Positions 10,401 through 17,928 of a stretch of DNA of 17,928 nt are shown here, in pieces. The stretch spans positions 1-17,928 of the forward strand of contig JAOXYB010019171.1 in the NCBI GenBank assembly GCA_028565635.1. Direction: 5' to 3'. A model generated the notes under the pieces. The model worked only from the letters and a program-made list of their open reading frames with translations. It was not told the DNA's origin and did no database searches. Position numbers and translations under genes: made by a program. Numbering within the stretch: position 1 is the stretch's first letter; each line of letters opens with the position of its first letter. This DNA comes from Phoronis ovalis. Its lineage: Eukaryota; Phoronida; Phoronidae.

Positions 10401-12370
10401 GATATACACCTATGCATATAATTTATCTAGCATATTGCATAAAGCACTACATGATTAATCAAAATTTTAATGCTAAATGTAGAACAAAATATACACAGAG
10501 TCAGGCTGCTTAATGTACTGTGTTTGGTATTTAAGAGATAACCTTTATATCCAAGACTTTCATACAAGACAGGAGTATAAGTAGAATCATATGGAAATCG
10601 TACCTCACTACATTACCTATTAATTTTTTTTAAAGTCTGCACCCAATTTTAAAATGGATTCTTTGCCATTCTAGATATGAAATAACTTAAGCTGTTTGTA
10701 TACAGGTATGTGTATCTGTTTGATTACGTTTCTTTCTTACCTGAGTTTCATATCTAATAACTTGGCATTCATTTCCTAGTGTTTTTGAGCCAATCACCAA
10801 AACATGAATGATGCTGTTTAAATCAAACCATTTGGATTCCATAAATTTTTTTTTCTTTATCCCAGTAATCCTACTTACAATGCAGGGGATGTTCTCTGAA
10901 GCTCAGGTATATTATTCCATGAATAAATGAAGAAAGCACTGGGATTGTATTCATTCATTTGCCTGGGAAAGTCTAAGTTACATGATCAAGGGGTAGCATG
11001 CATTAGATTTCCAACATCTTACATACCGTGAGTATATCAATGAATCACAAAAACAAAGACAAAGAGCATAATGGAATATTAAACACTTTCATTTTTTTTA
11101 TAGAAATATTTAAATTCATTTTGCATATAAAATTTAACATTTTCAACTAATTCCTTGAAGAATTTTGTAGTCCCTTACCATTCCTAGGTCTAATAGAACA
11201 TTCCAACAGGTAATCCCCAAAGCTTCTAAGAAGAACTAATCCAGGCAAGTGTGAATAATAAACCATCAAAGGTAAGCTCATACATTCATAATCATTATAA
11301 AGATTATTCTAGGTAATAATACTAAGGAGACATTGCACAGATAAAATAGCACTATAATATATATCCATCACTTGTTATTATTGAAACCTGAATATGCCAC
11401 AAGGGTAAGTATCTTAAACCCACAGTTCTAAATTAAGTTGATTCTAAGTTCACCTTTCCTGTCATTTGTCAAATATGGAATTATTTTCCTTTATTTATAG
11501 AAAATACAGAGAAATGACATATGTATAGAATTTATTGCCTTATATTTTTCTACAGAATAATATATTAAATTTCAGAATAGTTATTGAATTGCACCTATAA
11601 AACAGGTTGATTGTTGTAATTCATGCCCAAACTACGTATATTTTGACGTCACTCAGAACAAATATAGGGGTAAATATGACATAAAATACCGAATAACTGT
11701 TTATTGTCTGGGTCCCATCACAAAGGGAACAATAGAATACATACACAATTATTTCAAACAAAAACAATAAATTTCTTTAGAAACACTTGAAAATAATACA
11801 CCTTCCAGAACATCTATAAGAATTAAAAAAGAGATTTTAGAAAATGAATCGAAATTTCTAACATTATTTCAACAACTTTTGTTGCAATTAAATAGAAGTT
11901 GGTTTATAATCCTATTAATGCACTACAGTAAAATATCGAAAAAGTTGGCACTTTTTGTGATTTCTGAGTTTAACTATGAAATAAAAAAGAAACAAAGTTG
12001 CTCTTGGAGTAATTATAGTTTAAATTTATGTGTTAGTAAGTGTTGTTTTATGACCTGGAATTTCGGAATAATTCAAATATTTTAAATTATGTAATTGCGA
12101 AATCAATAGCTGGGAGATTTTTTCATAAAGAGGGTCCGTAACAGTAGAAATTCCCTATTCACAAAACTTCACATTTTCTCTTTTTCAGTTTTTCATAATT
12201 TTTAAAGTTCATGCACCCTAAATTTTCCAGAAACTAAACACAGTTGAATACACACAGAAATATTTATGTTAAAATTATATTTTTTCTAAGACAATTTTTT
12301 ATGCACAGCAATAACGATGACTTTAGGTACAGTAGTCTCAGGAGGGGTATTGATAAGAATAAGAATACCC
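7494..12370. other. Long AT-rich non-coding stretch
   Basis: Nearly 5 kb with no exon, RNA gene or mobile element that I can support. Frames at 8755-8937 and 11879-12085 are short and Leu/Ile/Phe-rich, as expected by chance in AT-rich DNA. Small inverted repeats occur at 9525-9550 (GTTAGTA/TACTAAC) and 10859-10945 (ATCCCAGT/ACTGGGAT). A 33-codon open stretch on the minus strand near 11250-11150 has weak splice-like borders but no recognisable product. Confidence 0.5.
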
Positions 12371-12422
12371 TACCAGAATACACTACCAGAATACACTACC
12401 AGAATACACTACCAGAATACTC
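12371..12422 (+). repeat. 13-bp tandem repeat (minisatellite), four copies
   Basis: The unit TACCAGAATACAC is repeated exactly at 12371, 12384 and 12397, with a fourth copy from 12410 that diverges at its last bases. A degenerate AGAATACCC precedes it. Because 13 is not a multiple of 3, the reading frame rotates. The plus-strand frame at 12244-12588 is open across it only because the unit has no stop in the three phases, and it is not a gene. Confidence 0.9.
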
Positions 12423-13532
12423 TGAATGGAGTCTGGACATTTCCACTATCAATATTCTATGTCCAACCTGCAGTTATATAAGTATCATTTCTGCCATCAG
12501 CGGCCAAAACATTATCATACTACCAAATTACTTTAATCTGGCACAAGCAATCTCGCTTTCTTCTTTCACAGATATAATAATTCTTTAATATTTCCTTTTA
12601 CTGATTAGCGGTAATTAGAAAAGACAACTTGACAAATTAATGAAAAAACAAAAAGATACAACTTATGTTCATAATTTAGAAACTTAAAACAACAAGCAAT
12701 GCAAATATCATTGTTTTTTCTGTGTAATTTTAAGACATTTAAAATATAGTGAAATTGACTGTTGCCAGCTTTGAAGACAACTGATATTCATTATAATACA
12801 GGAAAACAGGATACGTACTTAGCAAAAAACATGATTGTAATATATCCAGTTTATCTGGCAAAGAAGTCCTTATATATAATCGAAAATTGGTCTTAAATTC
12901 CATATGATGAAATAGATTACAGTGTATATTCCCCCTTGTAATTCCTGATATATTCCTCTTATATATTGCAACAGAATAAATATAATTTGATTCATAAAAC
13001 ATGAATTTTTAAAAGTAATTAGGCTTGGTACACAACAGATTTAAGTTTGTGCCTCCTGATAACAGATTATAATTGCACTTACACATAATGATTTATATCT
13101 CAATAGCTTTGAAAAAAACGATTTGCTTTTTACTACTTTTACATACCTGGCATACAACCTCAATCTACTCTAGAGCTCTAAACATGTTTTGCAGTTTACA
13201 CTATGCTAGACTAGTCTTACTCAATCTTGTTAGGTAAAATTACCTTGCGAATACAAGAACTGAGCCGGATATCAGATCCGCTTATCAAAACTTATTGAAA
13301 ATCGAAGCTAGTCCGTCTCAGTGAAATAACTTTTATGTAGAACAATAACTGCGTCTAACCCATACAATAATACATTACAATATGTAAATCAATGTTATGG
13401 TTTTGTTTATTGATCAATGGTTTAATTAATGAATTTTTAATTAAGAATCTCATTGTTGAATTATTTATGGATCAAATCAACTGGAAATTTGTTATTTTAC
13501 GAGATTTTTATTTCATTAAATATGACTCCCTT
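12423..13532. other. AT-rich non-coding stretch
   Basis: No recognisable gene, RNA or element. The minus-strand frame at 13002-12739 has no domain, splice context or coding bias that sets it apart from background. Confidence 0.45.
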
Positions 13533-14007
13533 TCAACAATGCATGTAAGCTAGCTTCATAATCGACACGTTTTCCTGTTTCATTATTATATCTGTTTTAG
13601 TGAAGCTCGAAAAACATACTGAAGCGACTGGCAATGTGCAAATTTCATTTGTAGAAAGTAAACTGTGCACAGCTTTATGCAGCTCCGTTGATATGTAGTC
13701 AATGTGAAAATGTAAGCTCTGTGATGCACACCTCAAGTAGGTAAGACTTTTGAACAGATACCAAAAGTTTGAAAACAGCTGTTGTGCTGTTGTTTGATGT
13801 TCCAGCCAAAACCACAGAAGTTACAAGTTCATCATACATTAAGATGCTGCTATTAGGACAGTATAAAATAATAGTACACAGGTGAGTAAACAATAAACAA
13901 ACTAGTATGGTTAGTAGGTGCTTTAATCCATATGTACTTATGATTTCTAAAAGGTAGTTAGGACCTGTGGGACTGTCAAAAAACCTTGGTGGGTGTGCAA
14001 GGCCCAA
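13533..14007 (-). other. Coding-like patch split over two frames, unknown identity
   Basis: Reading minus, one frame is open from 14007 to 13699 and the next from 13736 to 13533, overlapping by 38 bp. The first includes DELVTSVVLAGTSNNSTTAV and the second includes LHKAVHSLLSTNEICTLPVA. GC content is higher here than around it. A single frameshift would join them into one stretch of about 150 codons, suggesting a gene or transposon fragment broken by an indel. Neither frame starts with a convincing ATG, no domain is recognised, and chance is possible in DNA this AT-rich. The 5' end (about 14007-13970) overlaps a possible decayed G-run element. Confidence 0.25.
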
Positions 14008-16653
14008 GGTAACTCTTAGTACATGATGTTTTCAAAAATATAGCTCTTGGTAAACAAAACCCTGGAAACGTTCATCTGGTATATGCAAGGCACTGATTTG
14101 AAGGGGAATAATGACTTGATCCTAACACACTCTTTCAGACCCTTTCTAATAAGATTTTTGTTGGTAGAAAATGTGAGATTTAAAACATATCAGTTTTACT
14201 TCAAACAAGACCATAGCCTAAACACTAGTTATGGACACACAGACACACATGAGATATAAGATATGTGCCTATTGTTTACAAAAAATAATCATTAAAAACG
14301 ATTTTGAAATTAAAAAATAAAATAAATTTAGCCCTAAGAAACAGTTGTTATGATACCAGATGTTTCAAATCAATTGCAAGTTGTTATCAGATTAGGTTTC
14401 AAAGTATAAACAAAAGCTTTCCATGTTGGACATTTTTTTTCTTCAAAATACAATTAATATGTTAAAATTATGTGCCACAACAAAAAACTGGCAAAGTAAG
14501 TTTACTATAATATATAAAAGTCTACATCTATATAAATTCAAATTCATACAAAAAAAATAAACTGATTCCCACTTCACTTTACAAACTCGATACCATATAG
14601 TGAGTATAGAAAGTATATAGAAAGTAAATGGTATTTGATTCATAAAACATGCTATTTAACAGCAGATGGATGATGATTCCCCCCACACACACATCACCTG
14701 GTAGGGAACATGGGAGTTACATCAAGAAACGGTCATATTCTTATTCATACACTCCTAAATAAACCACAACACTTAAGGTGCACAGTTCATTGATGATCAG
14801 TGTCACATAGTTAGTGTCATCATTGAGTCTTATTTTCTAACAATCTAACTGAACCATCTCCATTAAATAAAAGCAAGTTTTATCACACATATAATATCTA
14901 ATACAAAATTTTTTTAAAAGCAAAAAGTTACACTTTATAAAAAGTGAGGGAAAAATTACCAACATTTATTATATTTTTTAAAAACAGCTTAAATTAGTTC
15001 AATTTGTAAGAAACTATAATAAGATGAAGAATCTGAAAAAAATCAATGAAATGATGGTTTTCATACAAGCGCCTCGTACATGAAAGTTAATGTGGGAGTT
15101 CTACAGCTGTCCATCAATATCCCACAGTAATTAAATCAGATAGCAACATCACTCAGGTAAACATTACCACTACTAATTTTCCTTAAATATTCCAGAACCA
15201 CTATGTTATGAACTATCTGTAAACTATATTTACTCCATGGGATAGTGTGATACAAGGTTGAGATCGAGGATAAAGACAGTTTGACTGATTTGCTTTTGGC
15301 CCATGCTGCTGCATTGTTTTTTTGCAGTATCTTTGGGCTCCTAAAACTAGCCTGGCTATTGGCACATAAAATACCAAAGTTATTAGATCATTCATAAATG
15401 ATATTATGTCATATCCCTAAATTTTGCCTTGGATACCAACACTATATCATCTTTTTCATGTTTTGTCTATAAACTGTCAGTCAGTTATGATATATGATAT
15501 GATATGCTATGCTATAAGAAAGTTCATTAACTCTTAGTTTGAAACAAACCAGCATTAACCCTATCAAGAATCTTGATTTAGTTCAATTATATTTTCCGAA
15601 ATTTAGGTCCGAGTTTTTTTGTAATGAAATGAGCCCTCTTGTAGTATCATTTCCTTGTTTAAAAATACTCCTGAAAACATAATCATTTATATAATTTTAT
15701 GGAGAGAACTGTTACAGTAGCATATCACCAATAAGTACTACAATTCAATACCCATCTTTGACTTTCATAAAACACCATGAATAAAGACAGTGCCTTTTTT
15801 TTAAACAAAAGCCAGCATGCATGGAATATTCTTGTAGCTACATGTAGTACTTTTCTCAAAATATAAAATCTAATAAAGCCTACTGGACATTGCAAAATAT
15901 CTCTGTCCTTACCCAAACATATAATGTTCAATTCAACCCCGAGTCCTATGCTTATACCATTCCTAACTTCCAGCAGCTGACAGCTTTAAGTAAATTTAAG
16001 TAGAATATGTACTAATACTCTACAGATAAGATAGGTTGGATAACTAGATACACAAGAATTAAACCTTACCTGTCATTAAGACACCAGGTTTTAGAATTAT
16101 CCATATGATGACACGCCATTATACACTCTAAATATCTGAACATCTGCAATGTGAGTACAGACATTCAGACATGTTCATAAAGAGACTGAAGTATTTATGT
16201 GAAGATAAAACTGAGTAATTTCGCGGAGATAATTCATAAGTTCATAATTTATTCTTTATAAAATTAGACATTTTTCAAATTTTGTAAGTAGATAGTAATT
16301 TTGCTTAAATGAAATAGTGAACTTTAAAGAATTTAAATTTTCCAAGTCATGATTACCTCAAAGCTTTTATCACAGGATACTGATGCAAACATTATTTACA
16401 TATTATTTATCTCAAGGATTTATCTGTCCAGCTTAATGCAACAAAGATGAAAATTATGTTACTAGGTATTTTAATGAAATATCAGGCTACCTTTGCCTCA
16501 TGGTTAATAACATTCAATCAGTTAGTTAATCAGCTATCACATTTTCTGCTTACTGATGTTTCTTCTGACTTCAGAGAGAAATGATCAAAAGCAATAATTT
16601 TACACATGTACTAACAATATTCTCTGAATTTTAACATCTCCTTGTGCTAACAG
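14008..16653. other. AT-rich non-coding stretch
   Basis: No firm gene. It holds short simple-sequence tracts: CA repeats near 14233 and 14683, and a degenerate TATGA tract at 15485-15516. Open frames at 14047-14259, 14643-14443, 15395-15213 and 15931-15725 show no domain or coding character. Confidence 0.45.
15485..15516. repeat. Degenerate TATGA/TATGC microsatellite
   Basis: Short runs of TATGATATATGATATGATAT followed by GCTATGCTATA form an imperfect 5-bp simple repeat. No function is implied. Confidence 0.6.
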
Positions 16654-16776
16654 AAATTACCATAAACTTAAAGCATGTCTCAGTCAACAGAAGTCTCAGT
16701 TTCAGAACTACCACCTAGTAGTAAAAGTCCGGATGGTACTGGACAAAAATCTTCTTGGGGGGGTCTGAGGCCCCAG
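16654..16776 (+). CDS. Possible first coding exon of an unidentified plus-strand gene
   Basis: An acceptor-like tract (CATCTCCTTGTGCTAACAG, AG at 16652-16653) is followed by 21 nt with in-frame stops, then ATG at 16675. From there 34 codons stay open to a strong donor CAG|GTAAGA (GT at 16777). The peptide begins MSQSTEVSVSELPPSSKSPD and ends WGGLRPQ, leaving in phase 0. Base composition over the first 27 codons is more GC-rich than the surroundings. Against it, the final codons and the donor lie within the G-run and first repeat unit of the adjacent element at 16757, so either the element supplied the exon end or the whole reading is chance. No family is recognised. Confidence 0.28.
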
Positions 16777-17057
16777 GTAAGAAACCCATAACCCATGGTA
16801 AAAATTCTTTTTAAAAATATTCCCCATGGTAACATTTTTTTGTGAAAACCATATCACATGGTAAAAAAACTCTCAATAAGTAAACCTCATGGTAAAAGTC
16901 TGATGGAAGTGTGCACCCCAAGGTAAAAAGACATTTGCAAAAACTACCCCATGTCAAATAAACATAAAAAGATATTCAATGGTAAAAACTTTAAATGAAA
17001 AAAAGGAGATTCATGGGGCTTCACGTACATAGTCATTTTGAATGAGAATATCCCCCC
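16757..17057. mobile_element. Second G-run-ended, MITE-like element with internal 31-bp periodic repeats
   Basis: About 301 bp, starting with a run of seven G followed by TCTGAGGCCCC and ending, 3' to ATAT, in a run of six C. Between the ends is a degenerate array of CCATGGTAAAAA units spaced about 31 bp apart. There is no ORF and no target-site duplication that I can see. The terminal repeats match only in the G/C run and a few further bases. The layout parallels the element at 7060-7484, but the internal unit differs, so it is a relative by architecture or a different subfamily. The missing duplication suggests an older copy, or boundaries that I have placed wrongly. Confidence 0.65.
16773..16990. 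repeat. Internal degenerate array, 31-bp period
   Basis: The core (C)CATGGTAA(AAA) has its A at 16775 (as CCAGGTAA), 16795, 16826, 16858, 16889, 16920 (as CCAAGG), 16951 (as CCATGTCAA) and 16979. Intervals are 20, 31, 32, 31, 31, 31 and 28 bp. The spacer sequence between cores is poorly conserved while the spacing is kept. Confidence 0.75.
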
Positions 17058-17330
17058 TGGGAGCAAAAGCCAAAATTATTTATTTTGTCAATCATACATC
17101 TAGCAACAAGCTACAGCTAATAGGATCATCTGTAAATCTACATGTAAATAAATTGCAATTTCCCAAGCTTCCCACTAAAGGTACAATGTAAAATAGTAAT
17201 ATATTACAAAACTGCATTTATTCTATTGAAAAAAAACTTCTCCGAAATCCTCTACAAATTTAAAATCTTAATTAAATTTTGTCACTAAATAAAATAAGTG
17301 ATTTTTTAAAGAAAACCTGGAATTTTTCAG
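17058..17330 (+). other. Non-coding stretch (intron if the flanking exon candidates are real)
   Basis: AT-rich, with no recognisable feature apart from the T-rich tract leading to the candidate acceptor at 17330. Confidence 0.35.
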
Positions 17331-17510
17331 TACATGCAATGCTCATTTAATTGCCCTCAAATCTCACATTTTCCCACAATATCCCCTGGTGGCAGCTACT
17401 TGAAACACTTTAGTAGAAAGTTCCAAATAAATCCTATGGTACGGAAAGCATTGACAAAAAGATGGCATAGCAACAGAAGTAAATTTACAAGATTTTCAAT
17501 CAATCGACAG
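17331..17510 (+). CDS. Possible second exon of the same unidentified gene
   Basis: The acceptor AATTTTTCAG (AG at 17329-17330) and the donor CAG|GTAAAT (GT at 17511) enclose exactly 60 codons. They are in phase 0, matching the phase-0 exit of the candidate exon at 16776. The product is basic (RKALTKRWHSNRSKFTRFSI) with two Cys near its start. The frame continues open past the donor to 17627, so it could also be a longer chance ORF. I recognise no family. In DNA this AT-rich, open frames of about 100 codons occur by chance, so the support is the splice-site and phase agreement rather than length. Confidence 0.25.
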
Positions 17511-17928
17511 GTAAATTTATACCAAGTTGAAAAGAACATTTTTGCATTTTATGCGGAATGCTACAAAAATTTAAAATTGCTAGCTGCACAGTACTTGGAC
17601 ATCTGTCACATTTGCTTAAACATATAGACTAGGAAAATTGGCCGTCTGTGTTTAACTCACAATACATCTGAAAGCTTAGATATCATCCATATAATGGGAG
17701 TGTAGACCACAAGAATGTGAACAAAATGCAAGGGAACTAGTGCCTGGTAGAATCCTGTGAATCAGTCTAAGAATCAACGAGAGACCAAAAAGAAACTAAA
17801 CAAGACATTTGTCATGCCTAATGCCCATCCAATGTGTAGGATTATATTTTCTTAACATTCTTGTTTTTTTACATTAGGAAAGAATAGAATACATCATGCA
17901 TTATAATCTGGTTTATCATTGTGGGGTA
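17511..17928. other. Right-edge stretch, nothing firm
   Basis: The open frame of the preceding candidate exon runs to 17627 as probable intron read-through. The remaining 300 bases are slightly less AT-rich, but I could support no exon, repeat or RNA on either strand. Confidence 0.4.

Noticed and set aside
10859-10945. Inverted repeat ATCCCAGT/ACTGGGAT as a small MITE
   Set aside because: Only 8 bp of match, no target-site duplication, and no internal symmetry.
11150-11255. Minus-strand 33-codon open stretch near an AATG|GTAAGG donor-like site
   Set aside because: Too short, no recognisable product, and a read-through frame covers the donor. No partner exon was found.
12244-12588. 114-codon plus-strand open frame
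   Set aside because: Much of its openness comes from the 13-bp tandem repeat, which has no stop in any of the three phases. The rest is AT-driven and matches no family.
1-17928. tRNA, rRNA, CRISPR or bacterial operon signals
   Set aside because: No B-box-like tRNA motif, rRNA core sequence, regular spacer array or ribosome-binding-site-led tandem ORFs were seen. The window reads as animal nuclear DNA.

Overview
The window looks like animal (metazoan) nuclear DNA. It is strongly AT-rich, genes are split by GT-AG introns, non-coding stretches are long, and there are degraded retrotransposon and short DNA-transposon remains. The repeat types (an RT-bearing LINE relic, and short elements with G-run ends and internal periodic repeats) suggest an invertebrate, probably marine. 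The species cannot be named from the sequence. There are no bacterial operons, RNA genes or CRISPR arrays.

The best-supported gene is on the minus strand at about 5408-3547. It is the N-terminal part of a microtubule-associated serine/threonine (MAST) kinase. A large exon (5408-4521, 296 codons, rich in serine and threonine, with repeated R-S-x-S motifs) ends in an AAG|GTAAAC donor. An 865-bp intron leads to a 109-nt exon (3655-3547) whose product carries the MAST N-terminal signature (SRKSMIASTSPILP). The splice keeps the reading frame. The DUF1908, kinase and PDZ exons must lie beyond the left edge, since none was found in 1-3546. Upstream of the start codon, at 5592-5413, a coding-like frame sits one base out of register with the main frame: a uORF, or coding sequence split by an indel.

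Inside the downstream MAST intron, antisense to the gene, is a 5'-truncated, frameshifted non-LTR retrotransposon relic (about 1885-2365). It keeps the C-terminal tail of the reverse-transcriptase ORF, a 20-bp tandem duplication, and a TAAG-type 3' tail.

From 5.7 kb to the right edge the window is mostly non-coding. Two short elements stand out. One (7060-7484) has G-run terminal inverted repeats and a perfect 9-bp target-site duplication. The other (16757-17057) ends in G/C runs. Both are filled with degenerate repeats spaced about 31-33 bp apart, although their unit sequences differ. The second abuts a speculative plus-strand gene start (exons 16654-16776 and 17331-17510), and its first repeat unit supplies the putative splice donor. 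A 13-bp tandem repeat lies at 12371-12422, and a frameshifted coding-like patch of unknown identity at 14007-13533.

All gene calls are from reading the sequence by eye. The MAST and LINE identifications rest on remembered family motifs, not on a database search.
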